In this document: piece by piece, positions 1 to 13,900 of the stretch
How the letters are laid out: each line of letters opens with the position of its first letter
How positions within the stretch are numbered: position 1 is the first letter of the stretch
Source of the DNA: Herpetospermum pedunculosum
Lineage: Eukaryota; Streptophyta; Magnoliopsida; Cucurbitales; Cucurbitaceae
Reading direction: 5' to 3'
NCBI GenBank assembly: GCA_028017165.1
Contig: CM051530.1
Span: forward strand, 22,606,501-22,670,500
Length of the DNA stretch: 64,000 nucleotides
Notes under the pieces: generated by a model
The model's database searches: none
What the model saw: the letters and a program-made list of their open reading frames with translations, nothing else
What the model was told of the DNA's origin: nothing
Translations under genes and position numbers: made by a program

Positions 1-281
1 CAATCTCGAGGTCTTTGTCTTCGACTGCTTTCATCAGAAGGTTCAATTTTTTTTCCATTTCATCGATTGCTTCTTCGCCCGTGTGCGCGTCGCCATCATG
101 ACAGACATCACGTTAGGATCAAACACCTTCTTTGATCGACCAGAGGAGGGCACATATTCATCGTACAAGGGATTTTCCTTAATGATTATCCCACCACGCG
201 CTCTATCATTTGTTTATAGATTTCGCTCACGGTGACATGAGTTTGTTCTTCCAACCTAGATGACGCTGTCTTTGATGTCAT
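1..281 (-). pseudogene. Ty3/gypsy gag N-terminus, frameshifted, cut by window edge
   Basis: Read on the minus strand, an ATG at 281 opens a Gag-like N-terminus beginning MTSKTASSRLEEQTHV. The frame breaks near 188 and again near 75, where a coiled-coil-like stretch (MEKKLNLLMKAVEDKD) runs off the left edge. This layout resembles the start of plant Ty3/gypsy Gag proteins. The ATG lies just downstream, on this strand, of a primer-binding-site-like sequence and an LTR end at 339, which supports the call. The frameshifts make it a dead copy. The body of the element lies to the left of the window. Confidence 0.6.
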
Positions 282-338
282 CGTTAACTTAGATGAGAGA
301 GAGATGAGAGGTAGAGATTCTCACTGGGTGTGCCAATT

Positions 339-725
339 TGTTCACACGAGATTTCAGAAGAAAAAAAAATTAAGACGAGTAAATGAACTTGTTTTGTATC
401 AATTTGTATGTAAGTGTAGAGATCCTTTGATTCTCTCTCTTAGGTATGCAATTTAGCCCTCGCAGCTTGTTCTCGAGGTTGAATCTTCAACTTCTAGAAG
501 ATTCAAGAATGTTCAAAGGGGATCTTCGAGTTTCCAAGAATTCAAGGAGTGTTCAGTCTTCCAAGGATTCAGGCGTCCAAAGTGTTCAGTTTGAACTTTT
601 CAAATGAAGCTAGGATGAACTCTCTATTTATAGAGGTTCCATAAGCAAATAGCGGGGTTGGGCCATTTTGCTTTGTATCACATCGTGGTTTGGGTCTGCG
701 AGCCAAATTGTCATTTAAATAGATT
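339..725 (-). mobile_element. Probable LTR of the Ty3/gypsy element at the left edge
   Basis: On the minus strand this block ends in ...GTGTGAACA at 339. It is followed by TTGGCACACCCAGTGAGA, which looks like a primer-binding site, and then by the Gag start at 281. A TATA-like CTATAAATAGAG lies at about 621-636 on the minus strand, as expected for an LTR promoter. The outer boundary (about 660-725) is estimated because no second LTR is in view. Confidence 0.5.
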
Positions 726-2434
726 TTGGATAAATGTTTATGTCTATAATTTGTTCTATTTTGGTTTTTGATAAGGGGGAGGGATCAAACCTATGACTTC
801 TAGGTCATTAGTCTTTATATCATAAGTTGGCTGAATAATTTGACTTTCAAATACACGTATATGATGTGCTAATTTAAGATGTATAAGTGGAATGAAACAA
901 ATATTGAAGAGGTGGATAGAAGATGGATAGAATTATAGGAATGTCTAATATAATTACTTTTAAACGTTTAGAAACTAAAATCAATATCGTGGAAGTTGAA
1001 AGACAAAACTAGTTATTTTTTTTTTAAAAAAAAAGTTTAGAGATAAAAAAAAAAACTTTTAAAAGTTGAAGACTAAAATAAATAAACTTAAAAATTAAAT
1101 TGAAATGATGATATTATTTACTATAACTAAACTTTTAATTACGATAAACATTAAATATACATAATATAGCATTACATTATTTTATTTTTCTGATCAAAAC
1201 TTGGGAGTAAAGTGTAGAAAGTAGCGAAGCTAGATTATTGAAAGTAAGCACCAAAAATAAACACCATAATTAGTTGAGTAAAGTTGCAGCAATTCCAAAT
1301 TAAACAAAAATAAAACCAACTAACTAAAGGTGAGATTGCTTCAAAATCACTCAAGTTAGACCTAGGTTTGTTGCATATTATCATGATCTTGTGTTGTAAA
1401 CTCGAACTTTTTTTACACCCTAATCTTTTTTTTTTTTTTCGACACTTCGACTAGAGAAACCGTCTAACCTTACAACATTTGACTCGTAAGAAAATTCGTA
1501 TAGGTATCTATCAATGATTGAACTCATTGATTTCTAGGAGAACATTAATAATTTTAAGGTTTTTCATAACCACTAGACCAACTCTTGATGATGTATACAA
1601 TTTTTACAAATATACTTTGACTGATTAAAATATATATCAATCAATCACGAGATTTGAAGTTTGAAGTTCGAATTTCCACATGTAGAAAAACAAAACCATA
1701 TACAAACCTTTTATCATTGCTTTATTCCATTCTCCACCAATAGAGTTAAGATTGGAGAATCTTATTTTGGGATAGAAATTCATGGTGTGTTTGGATCGCC
1801 TTACTTTTTGAAAAAAAATCATTTTAAAAAAAATTGTGGTGTTTGACTACCAAAAATTATTTGTTGAAAAATGAATTTTGGAAATAAATTTTGAAAATAA
1901 ATCATTTTGGATGAAAGGCTCCATATTACTTTTTAGATGGGGTGGGGTGGGGAATTTTTCCTCATCTTCGCTGCTAGAGAAATTTGGGATAAATTTTTTC
2001 CAAACAAAACTTCCGTGCTCGGTAGGCAACAAAAATCTAACCTTAAATATTGACCAACATTGACGATAGATAGATAATTTAAGAATAAAGTTCTCTATGT
2101 TTTTAAATTAATAACGGTTTATGAATATATTAAAACAAAAAAAAAAAGGAGTGGGCCACTTCATAGGTCTGCTCCTGAATTGAACTATGCTCGGTTTGAC
2201 GAATTTATACTTTTTGGCATGAGCTAACAAATAAATTACACTCATAAATATCTATCGTCATATTATTTATTAACGTATTTTAATTAGTTAAAAATATGAA
2301 AAAAGATATTCCCGGTAGTTTCTAATAAACAACACCGATAGATATATCATTATGCTTTGAGACAACTTGTAGTAAACAAAACATCAAAGAAATAATAATA
2401 ATCTTATCTTAATATCATTCTTGAAGAAATTATA

Positions 2435-3326
2435 GGGATTTGTAACGTTCTCATTTTTTAAGAAACGGACTTGTTTGATAATTGTTCTCGTTTCTTGTTT
2501 TTATACATGTTTCCAAAAAATAGGCAAATTTTGAGAAATTACAAAACATTGTTTCTCTGTTCCGTTTCTTTTATACAATTTTCGTTCCCAAAATTCATTA
2601 GTTATGAAGTTGCCTTGTTTGTTAATTGAACTTCAATTTCAAACTTCTCCTTTTTCGTGCCTGGATTCGAAACTTGGGCTTTTCTGAATATTTATATATA
2701 TAATTTTAATTTTTGGTTTTTTTTTTAAATTTAATTTCTTAATTTTGCATCATTTATATATATGATTTGAATTTTGAATTTTGAATTTTGAATTTTGGTA
2801 TATGTATATTTATATATTTTTTGAATTTTAAATTTTAAATTTTGCAAATATATAGCTTTTGGTAAATATTTGTAAAATTTTAATTTTCAATACAACAACG
2901 AGTTAGAAATTTGCAAATATAATTTTTGCCCACTAAAACATACCGTTTAATCTCACTTTAATATTTTACAACCACGACATTTACAGAGCTATATAATTGA
3001 GTTGAATCCAAGTCAACATCATTTAAGATAAAATGACTCTTGTGGGAGATGATATTGCATGTCAAATTTGAGCAACATTTGAAGGATAAATATTATTTTG
3101 TCGTTGTTTTTAATTTTGCATCCAGACTTATTTATATTAGATTATGTAAACTTTGGATAATTTCAATAAAAAAAATAAACGATAAATAATTATCAAATAA
3201 CAAGTTTTTTTTTTAAAAACAAGAAATAGTTATCAAATATATTTTTGTTTTTAATTCTCAAAATACAAGAAATAAGAAACATGAAACAAGAATAAGAAAA
3301 CAGGAAACGGAAACGTTATGGTGCCC
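2435..3326. mobile_element. Putative non-autonomous TIR DNA transposon
   Basis: The ends form a degenerate inverted repeat: GGGATTTGTAACGTTCTC at the left against GGGCACCATAACGTTTCC read inward from the right. Both are followed by related C/T-rich sequence (TTTCTTGTTTTTA-like). No coding sequence is seen between them. Candidate 9 bp flanks (GAAATTATA and TAAATTTCC) match only partly, so the superfamily is open; Mutator-like is possible. Confidence 0.35.
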
Positions 3327-4084
3327 TAAATTTCCTTAAATTTCTACATTCTCTCCCAAACATATTTAATTTGGAAAATTGTAGCTCCTAAAGTTAAGGA
3401 TATAATACACATCTCAATATTCTTGTTTCAACCTAATTCTAATCTATTCAGATTACTTTGATTTATTTATATATATATATAGCAATTTATACTAATTAAT
3501 TTCATTAAAACTTGACAATTCAAACATAGTTCAGTGAAAAAAATATCAATTACGTTAACACGAGCATAACTCAATTAATATAAACTATGAACTAATGATC
3601 AAGAGATCTGTTCGATTCTCCCATTTCACATTTAATTAATTAACTCACTCTACTCAAAAAATAAATTTCATTAAAACTTCATAATTTCGAGATACACAAC
3701 TTAATTCAAATGATTATTAATTGTGTTACCAAAAATATATTATATTGTTCCATTATTAACTAATGGTGGATTTGGGATGATAAATAAGTTAAAATGACAT
3801 CAAACACTGAGCTCCAATTTAGTGGTTATTTAGGATTTGAGCCTTAAAGTAGTGTTTTCATATAAATTCTTATTGTAACATTTTTTTAGAATTCACGTAT
3901 AATTTATTTAAGGATAAATTATAAAATATACCCCTGAATTATGAGTGTCCATTTAATAATAACTTTAAAAAATGCATGTCCTTTAAAAAAAAAATGTTAA
4001 AAAATATAGATGAAAAAGTTAAAGTTTCATTAATACCGTTATAATATACTAATAGTAGTTAAGATTTTTATGTATGAATGATGG

Positions 4085-4204
4085 CCACCTAATTAAAAAT
4101 TAATTTCCTACGGGTTTCCTTGGCCGACAAATGTTGTAGGGTCAGACAGTCTGTCCCGTGAAATTAGTCAAGGTGCGCGTAAGCTCACCCAAACACTCAC
4201 GAAA
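4085..4204 (+). mobile_element. 5'-truncated tRNA-derived SINE (Au-like family)
   Basis: It matches the body of the intact SINE at 7222-7439, including TTTCCTACGGGTTTCCTTGG, GTTGTAGGGTCAGAC and GGTGCGCGTAAGCT. It ends in CACTCACG followed by an A-run. The Pol III promoter head is missing. No clear target-site duplication was found. Confidence 0.7.
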
Positions 4205-4979
4205 AAAAAAAAAAACTCTTCTAAATGAAGAGATGAAAGATTATCTCATATTTGATCTTACAATATCACCTTCAACCTTTCAAAAAATATAAAAATATAT
4301 CCTTATTGGAAAAGTTTCTTCTTATTCCTCTGCAAATTCTTCTTCTATGAAGTTTTTTCTTTTAATTCAAAATCACGTGGGAGTGAGGATGTGATATTCT
4401 GAACTTTTGGTCGAGTATATAATATTACTCTGGGTTAACTAGTTAAAAGTAAATTGGTCGAGTAAAATAATATTACACTCGATTAACTAGTTAAAAGTAA
4501 AAAGTGAACTTTTGACCGAGTATATAATATTACTCTAAACCACCAACATTTTGTTGAAGGGTGGAATGTTTTAACTAGTCTTTTTTTTTTCTTTTTTTTT
4601 TTAATGCAAGTATTAAACTCATTTTTAGTGACATAATCTTATAACAATTGAACTATGCTCGATTTGACATATTTTAATCCGTCTACGTCGAAGTTTGCAA
4701 ATGAACCCAAGAAGGCAATTTTATTTAATTTAACGAGTTTAATTTTGTGGATTTAATTTGTACAAGGGCATTGAGCCAATTTTGGGACCCGAATAATTTC
4801 TTCGACCACACTCTCCAAAGTCCCAACTGAAATTCGGAGTAAAAGCAAAGAAACCAACACAGAAACAAGACGAAGAAGAAAGTGAGTTTACCGAAATAGA
4901 ACGATTTCAACTGAGATTCTAAGCTTCATATGATCTTAAACGCGACTGCTTTCTAGATCTCTCTCTGTTATACTCCTCA

Positions 4980-7900
4980 ATGGCTGTCCCCGTCGAAGAA
5001 GCCATTGCTGCGTTGTCCACATTCTCCCTTGAGGTAATGCTTGACGGCTTTTAGAAACTTTTTTTTTGATGCTCATTCGACTTTCGATGCTTTACTAATC
5101 AATTTTTTCATTATAAAATGTGAAAATTTAGGAGGATTTTAGCTTTAAATTTAGTTTGTTTTGGTTAGATATGAGAATTCTGTAATGGGTTTTTTTTTTT
5201 CTGCTGTTAGAAATGAGAATTCTGTACAGGGTTTTTTTTGCTGCACTTTGTATGCTTGTAGTTCTCAGATTTCGACTTCAATTGATGTAGGATGAGCAGC
5301 CAGAATTGCAAGGACCGGGCGTTTGGGTGTCAACTGAGAGAGGCGCAACTGAGAGTCCAATAGGTATGCATTGTCTGGAGTTGTGTATGGACATTGACCA
5401 ACTAGATTTAGTACGGTTATGATTTTGGAATTCAAAAGAACTTCTATTGAATGAAAGGTTTTCTACTCTTCAAATATGGACGATTGTCTTAGAAACTTTT
5501 TACTTCAATGGAACAAAGGAAAAGGATTTATGGCGATGTTATTTCCAATGACAATTCATTACTAAGGATGGACTGAGAGTAGTGTTGGAATATTATTCGG
5601 TATTGAAATCCTTTATGTCCTCACATTAGGACTGACTTTATTGTAACTATAGTTGGTTAAGGAACCTGAGGCACTAGCTGCTGTTGTCAAGAAACTATGT
5701 CTGAGAACCACCCTCATCGGAGGCCACGTATTCCCATATTTTTGAATATGTGTTTGGTAGCTGTTTAGAATATAAAAACACTGAAAACATGCAAATGGTA
5801 GTCTTAAATATCATGAGGTTCTATCTTAAAACCAATTGGACGTGAGAGGAGTGACCCATGTATCTTACAAAATGACTTCTAATGTGGGATTCTCAACATG
5901 CCCTTTCAAGATGGTGTCTCTTTGAGTTCACCATTCTTGGGTCAGATTCCATTTTTGAACCTAATACCCGTTTGAGCTTCATGAGCTCGGAAATCATCTT
6001 GAATATATTTTTTTTTGAACAAGAAACAAAACTTTCATTGAAAAAATGAAAAGGGGCCATCATCTTGAATATTATGGGGTTCTATCTTAAAACAATTGAC
6101 AATAAGAGGAGTAATCCATGTATTTTATAAAGTTTGTGAGGTCTCTTCATTTTTTCAAAGTAAGATCCTCCACATGCCCCCTCAAGATGGTGTCTCTTTG
6201 GATTCACCATGCTTGAGTCGAATCCCAATTTTGGACCGAATACCCATTTGGGCTTCATGGACTCTGATACCACCTTAAATATCATGAAGTTCCATCTTAA
6301 AACCAATTAACAATGAGAGAGTAACCCATGTATCTTATAAAATTTGTGAGGTCCATTCATTTTTCCAATGTGGGAAACTCAACATGCCCCCTCAAGAAGA
6401 TGACTCTTTGGGTTCATCATTCTTGGGTGGGATCCCATTTTTGGACCGAATACCCGTTTGGGTTTCATTAACTCTGATACCATCTTAAATATCACGAGGT
6501 TCCTCTTAAAACCAATTGACAATAAGAGGAGTAACATAGTATCTTACGAAGTTTGTGAGGTCCTTTCATTTTTCCAATGTGGGATCCTGAACATGTAGCT
6601 TTCAACATTAGTCACAAAATCCAAATACAATCCCAAATTTCTCTTCAGCAAACATTTTCCTTGGTGATTCGATTCAGTTTGTCTAAAGTCCTTAACCTTG
6701 TGTTCTCTTTTCAAACCTTTTGTTGATTTCTATTTATTAGATTTATGTCTTAATTGGGATGCTTTTATTTTTTCGTTGTAATTTCCTTCTTTTTACTGTT
6801 TTCTTTTATTGCTTTCATTTTCACTTCCCTGTTAAGTTTGTATACTTTGAGCATTAGTCTCTTTTCATTTCATCAATGAAAAGTTTTGTTTCTTGTTTCA
6901 AAAAAATCCAAATACAATCCCAATACTATTTTTTGAAATAAACACACCAAACAAAAATTCACTGAATTCATTTGATTCAGTGGATTTTTTTTTTTGAACA
7001 AGAAACAAAAGTGTATCTCTATTCTTTTGTATTCAATTTAATCAATGCAATTATCTTTTGTTTAAAAAAGGGTGTTCGACATTTGTGAGGTGGACTCAAA
7101 GTCAAACCCTATATACTTTGGCAACAAATTCAGTTAAAATTGGTCAAATCTTATAAGACCAGATGAAAGGGCTTCATCCATGAATCTTTTCTGATTGAAG
7201 TTTTAAAAGAAGCAGTATATTAACCATCATGGGTTGGCCTAGTGGTCATTAAGGGTCTTGAGAACTTAGAAGGAATCGGTTCAATCCATGGTGACCACCT
7301 ACCTAGGAATTAATTTCCTACGGGTTTCCTTGACAATCAAATGTTGTAGGGTCAGACGGTTGTCCCATGAGATTAGTCGAAGTGCGCGTAAGTTGGCCCG
7401 GACACTCACGAATATAAAAATAAAAAGAAAAAAAATAAAAAAAGAAGCAGTATATTGAGTTCCTGTTATGACTCTGTAAATTTAATGAATAAATTTAATG
7501 AATTTTAGTCTCTTTTCATTACATCAATGAAATATCTGGTTTCTTGTTAAAAAATAAAATGAATGGTCGTAGAGTTCAAATGAAGCATTTAACCATATAT
7601 CTTTTAGACGTGGTGAGCCTGTTTTTAGCCTGTTTTTTTTTTCCTGTGTACTTTAAATTAGTAGAGTTGTATAGCTTGTAGTTAATGTTTTCTGATCTTT
7701 AGTGTTAAATTTAGTATTATTGCTACTCGTAATGATCCACACTCTCACTTTTAGTTAATTTTTAATCCTCGTAATTTTTTATTTGAGTTTATAGTTAGAA
7801 GATGAAGATCTCTCATCCTCCTTTGGTTCTAAATATTCATATTGTTATAATATATTTTATTTTTTTGTATAAAGGCATCCTTCAATATAAGACGATTCAT

Positions 7901-10900
7901 TATTGCGTAACTGATATAGCGTTACTGTTGTAGAGTATAGTGATGTTTCCGCGTATCGTCTATCTCTAGCAGAAGACACAAAAGCTCTCAATCAATTGGT
8001 ATGCTGTTTTACTTTTCATGTCAAGTATTTAAGTTTATTCTTTTATCTATGAACCATAATATATATATATATATATATATTTTTTTTGTTTTGTTTTTAC
8101 AAGACCCTTACATTGATATTTGATAAGTTATAACACAATAGACTTTTTTTTTTCCCTATGAACATTCAGTGGCTCTTTGATGTCATGGATTTTCTTCTGT
8201 AATCATTAGGGGTGGCCAACGGTCGGAGTCGGTTTTGGGCGAAAACCGGCACCGACTACTGACATGTCGGTTTCCGACGGTTTTTGTGTTCTTGGTAACA
8301 CCGACCGATCGACTATGCGGGCGGTCGGTCTACATTACTCCGACAAACAAAAAAAGACAATGAGAGTCGATCGGGCGGTTTACATTACTCCGGGCGAACG
8401 AAAAAAATAGTGAGAAAATGGAGTAGAAGAGGAAGGAAAAAAAGAGAGGAGATGAAGAAGAAAGAAATAGCCCCAACCAAAAAAGTGAGAAAGAATAGAG
8501 ATTAGAGAAGAAAAAATTGGAAAAGAAAGAGGAAATCGTGAAGAAAATGAGAAAGAAGAAAAATGAAGAAGAGAGAAAAAAGAAGGAAGATGAAGTGATG
8601 AACGAACTGTTTATTCAAATGAGGGAATGGGGGAAGTGAAAGAGTTAGAGAGAATTAAGAAAAATCAGTTTTTTTTTTTTTTAATATTTTACTCTCTCGA
8701 GAAGAGGAATGGTCTTTCATCTTCCCAATGAAGCTCCACTTCTCACGGAGGTGGTTGCAGTTTTCCAGATTTTAATTTTTAATTTTTTTTTTTACATATG
8801 TATAAAATCGGCCAGTCGGTTTTTGGCTCTCCGACCGACCGACGGTCGGTTTTGTCGAACAAAACCGACTCCGACCGCCACTGTCAGAAAACCGACCGAC
8901 CAACGTCGGTTCGGTCGGTCGAGTCGGTTTTTGGTTTATTTGTGCCCACGCCTAGTGATTATTGTGTTTGTTTCTCCATGGGGCACTTTGTTCTTCATTG
9001 TTTTATTTGGTTTCTTGTATTTTTGGGAGTTCCTTTCTTTTGGGTTTGGTTGCATGAAGATACAGCCGCTATTAGACAAGAGATGGTCAATTGTTTATGT
9101 GGCTGTGCCAAATTTAGACAAGAAATTTTAATAGACATACATGTTGATGGTTTAGTCATTTTGGCCGAGATAGAACATTGGATCAAAGTACATCTGAATT
9201 TTACTTGCTTCAATTTAAGTAATATTAATTGAAAATGCTTTTTTTTTTTTTTTTTTTTTTGAAGAAACAAACCTTTTCATTGATACAATGAAAGGAGACT
9301 AATTCTCAAAGGAAACAAATTCCACAGAGGAGTGAAATAAAAACGATAAAAAGCAAGAACAAAACAAGAAATGTAATTACAAGGGAAAAATAAAAGCGTT
9401 CCAATTTAAGTTGATGTCTCGCAAGGAGAAGTCTTTGAAAGAACTTGAGAGAGAACACCAAAGAGACTTTGAGATGAGCTGGATCATAACAAACAAACCA
9501 AGAGCTTTGAGTTTCTTAAAAAATTCTTGAGTTCCTTTACATCCAAATTTCCGAGACGAGGGCCTTGACCGCATAAGTCTTTTGTTTCCTTGATACGAAT
9601 GTAGTGGAATACCATTAGCAACCGTGAACACAAAACTACATAGACCTCTAGTACACAAACCAAAAGACCACAATATCAAATTGAAATCATATCATTCCTT
9701 AGAAATGATTTGACTTAGTTTTGCCCATACTCCATGATTTGAGAAATCTTTGCCATCCAAAAAGAGGTTTGAGAAATCTTTACCATCCAAAGAGAGGAAA
9801 AGCAGAGTCTTTGTCTAGAGAAATACCTTGTAAGTTTAATGCGTTTCGTTGTACGTCGGTTTTCAAGGATTTTTTTAATTATCCATTAGGCATTATTTTT
9901 TTAGATTGAAGCCCAATTTTATATGCTATGCTTAGTTTTGGTTTGGCTCCCTTAGTTAGGCTGTCTTTTTGTTGGCCATTTGTATTTTTTCATGTTTTTC
10001 AATGAAAACCGAGTTTCTAAAACAAAAAAGCAGGTTTCCTCCTAAAGGAGGCCTAAAATATTTGAAAGGCCAATCCCTATACCACAGCCTCTCCAAAACA
10101 ACCAGCATATTGGAACAATCTGTACATCGAACCAAGTAATTTCTTGTTGATAATAAGTTTAAGTCCATTTAAGAAGGTTATTTTTTTGCTGCAATTTCTC
10201 TATAATGTTAAGATGTTTTCAATCAAGCTGTTTACTGATCATTTGCAGAATGCTCTTATTCATGAGGGGAAAGAGATGACATCGGTGCTTTATACATATC
10301 GAAGCTGTGTTAAAGCACTTCCACAGGTTAGAATGCTTTATTGAAGTATTTTAATATTAAGTATTGCGCATGTAATATATATATTTATTTTCTTTTTTAT
10401 TGCGCATGTAATATTATTATTACAATTCATGAATGTGATTTTCTTGATAGGCAACATCTTTGTTTGTAAGCATCATGGAACAAAAATTGGGTCATATTAT
10501 GTGAAGATGTGTAGAGCTCACAGGTCCATATGTATGTTCTAAGTTAATATCTGTAATTCATTGATAATTTGTTATTGCGGACAAACTATAGGCAATGTGG
10601 CTATGGTTTTTTTCTTTTCTTTTTGAAAAGGTAAAAAACTTTCGATGTCAATCATACTTGGATCGTGAAGCAGTGGGAATATTATCTACTAAATCGATAT
10701 GAAAAGTTGGAGTGCAAATATTAAAAAGGTTTATGCGTGCACTTAAAAGTTAATAAGTGCCATGTAAATAACAAATAGCTTCGAGGGAATTTGTTCAATG
10801 GCCGCTGATGTAGGACATCTTTGATAATCTTGCCCGCTTCTTTGTCCTTTGTTTTAAATCTCAGATGTTATCTTGTTTTACTTGGTGGTAACTTTGTTTA

Positions 10901-13900
10901 ACCACCTTCGGTTCTTTTTAGTTCATCATTAGGCTTTTAACTTCGTTTTACAGCTGGTGATTTCGGGTCAACTCTACATCTTCGACTAGCTGAGCAATCT
11001 TCATCGTCTCTTTCAACCCCACTGGTCTCCAACAACGTACTTCTGATCGTACGACTGAATCCAAGCCGTTGAGGAAGGTGTCTACCAAAACCTTAGCCGA
11101 AAGATGGGGAAGAGGAGCTGCTAAACGATCGAACTCTTTCCGATACGCTTCCACAGTAGATGTTTGTTTGATGGCAAGGAACTGCCCACAGAGGCTTCCT
11201 TTTCGGGTGGCCCGAAATCTCTCCAGCATTTGCTCCTTCAAATCTTTCCAATTCTTGAACTCCTCTCGATCTTCTTCTCCACGGAACCAGTGCAAGGCCG
11301 CACCAGAAAAACTGATCACAGCTACTGTAAGCTTCTCAGAGTCAGTTAATTTGTGGACTGCCCTGAATAACCAAGAGTCTGGGTCATCCCCATCAAAGAT
11401 TGGCATTTCTACTTTCTTGAACTTACTACGATCTCCTCCGCCTTCATCTACCTTGTCCACCAAAGGCTGGTTTTCCTCTGTAGCTCCGGCTTCCAGTGTC
11501 AACTTCTCTTCTACCGCCGTCATTTTGATCCTCATTGCGGCCAAATCGGTAGCGATACTGGACATCATCACTCTAGTTTCCTCAGCAGCCTTCTGATGTT
11601 CACCCAGTTGCAACGAAATCCGCTGTACTACTGTTGCCAAAGTCGATACACTTCCTTCAAGTACTGGTAATTTCTCCACATGGCTTCGAATGCTTCCAAT
11701 TTCGAGATCCGTCTGATCCAATCTTTCCTCAATTCTTTTTTGCGCCATTGTTCCAATTCTTCCCAGAATGTAGTGCTCTGATACCAATTGCAAAGAGTCT
11801 ACTTCTTGTATTTATCTTGTAACCTGAAGTGAAGGCCGAATCGGTCCTTACTCCCCTTAATCCCTCTTTTGGAGATTCTTCTACAAACTCTTCACCCCCC
11901 TTAATGCCTTCTACAACTCTTTTTATAGTAAAAGTGTAACTAACAATCAGTTATATCAAGGGAGGATTAGTTACAAGAATTAGTTAACTGCCTATCCTAA
12001 CTAGATTATGGTTGATCAGCTAACTTGCTTCTTCTCACATAGTATTTCATCACTGGTGGCCTAGCAGTTAGTTATTGTTAGCTGGCTGTTAGGTCTTTAG
12101 TTGTCTTCATTTCAGCCTATATATATGTGGCTGTCTTGTACTTTAGAGACACTTTTGTCATCTTAATAAAAATTGCCTTACTTGTTTACATCAGTCACCT
12201 ACATAGGATTTAATATCCATATCCTACGGTTACCTTGTAAACTAAATGTAGTAGAATTAGATGGTTGTCTCGTGAGAATAGTCGTGGTGCACACAAGCTG
12301 GCCCAAACACTCATAGATATAAAAAAACTTAATAACTATGGTAGGCTTTGCTCAAATATCCTCTTATTTGATGCTATTTGGATGGAGAGGTCTTACATAA
12401 CGAGAGTAACTATCGACAACATTGTTTTTAGAATAAAACTTTGCTTGATATCCAATTGCCACGGTGGAAGTCCAACTATGGAAGACAAACATAAAGTTTT
12501 AAGAAGAATTATATATTTTTTGAGGTTATTATATGGGTAAATGTCGCTCATTTTCTCGATGTGACAACTCATGATCAAATCAAACCACAGTAAAGTCCCC
12601 CGCTCATTTTCTTCGAGGTAAATCTCACTCATTTTCTCCATGGCCTTTTATCAGGATAATTGGGACGGGTTGAAAGAGGATATGGAGTGTGTGTTTAAGT
12701 AGTTTTTCGAAAGAGTCATCCTGGATAGGTCTCTGAATGGTCCTCATCCCTTTGAGTGGGTATCAGATGGGGTTAAAGGCACTTTAACGAATCCTTGGAA
12801 GGACATTTCCCTTGAGCTCCCGCCTTTCTCTAGCCTGATTCTGTTTTCGGTGGGGAATGGGGTTGACACTTACTTTTGGGAGGAATTTGGGTGGGTGAGC
12901 ATCCTCTCTGTTCCTTGTTCCTTGTTCCTTCGCTTATTCCATCTGTCAACTATGAAGAATCACTATGTGGCTAATGTTGTGAACTTTTCGGAGAGCTCTC
13001 CTTCCTTTTCTCTTGGCTTTCGTCGTGCGTTGTGCAATAGGGAAACGATAGAGGTGATGGTTCTTTTATCTTTGATCGAGGATTGTGTCCTTATGCCTAG
13101 GAGGAGAGATATTTGCTTGTGGACCCCAACCCTGTTGTGGGGTTCTCTTGTTGTTCGTTCTTTCTTTGTCTGTTTGATCCTCCCTCGGGTGGTGAGTCGG
13201 TTTTTTCGGCCCTTTGGAAGGTGAAAGTTCTTGGGAAGGTTCAGATTTTTATTTGACAGGTTATTCATGATAGAGTTAATACCTTGGATCGACTTGTGAG
13301 GCGGTCGTCTTATTTGGTGGCTCCATTTTGTTGTATTCTTTGTCGGAGGTCGGAGGACGATCTGATCATCTGCTGTGGGAGTTGCAACTTTGCTAGGGTT
13401 ATGTGGGATCTCTTTTTTGAGGTATTTGACCTTCAGCTGGTTAGACCCATAGATATTTTAGGGAGTTGATCGATGATTTCCTTCTCCATAGGACTTTTAG
13501 AGGAGCTGAGACGAATCCTTGTGTTGTCTGGTCTCTTGTGAGGTTCCATGTTTCTCTGTGGGCGTCGGTGACGAGGTTGTTTTGTAATCATTCCTTGAAC
13601 ATTATTTTGCTTGATTGAAGCCCCTTTGTTTATTGGGGTTCCCTCTTCTAGGCTTGTTTTTTTTGCATCCCTTTTATTCTTTCATTTATTTTAATGAAAG
13701 CTCCGATACCTTTTAAAAAAAAAGTTGAGTAGGTGGGCTGCCTTAGTGGGTTGTGAGGTTGGAGTCTTTCCCTCTTCCTATTTAGGTCTTCCTCTTGGTC
13801 ATAATTTTAGAAGTCTTTTGTTTTGGGCGCTGCCAAAATTTATCCTTCATAATGTTACACCACAGCCGCTGTCTTCCTTTCTTTTCTGTAGCTTTTGCTG

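Larger units (their letters stand above)
726..4979. other. Intergenic region upstream of PIR with SINE relics and AT-rich DNA
   Basis: No supportable gene was found. Contents: decayed tRNA-type SINE pieces at about 760-832 (minus), 2150-2205 (minus), 3558-3660 (plus) and 4585-4672 (minus, beside a long T tract), recognised by box A-like and box B-like motifs. A (TGAATTT)n-like simple stretch lies near 2768-2796. A Copia LTR tip at 4210-4272 resembles the end of the LTR at 38950-39086. Three imperfect copies of a roughly 50 bp unit containing TAATATTACTC lie at 4395-4545. The PIR promoter must lie in the last few hundred bases, but I could not place a TATA box or start site. The leader just before the ATG is CT-rich. 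Confidence 0.5.

Noticed and set aside
1785..2040. A MITE between GTGTTTGGATCG and CCAAACAAAACTTCCG
   Set aside because: Inverted ends are too weak and no flanking duplication is visible.
4395..4545. CRISPR-like or regulatory array of spaced repeats
   Set aside because: Only three imperfect copies, in plant intergenic DNA, without regular unique spacers.
8709..9232. Two overlapping ORFs of about 140 codons
   Set aside because: They cross the right end of a hAT-like element in different frames and show no family features.
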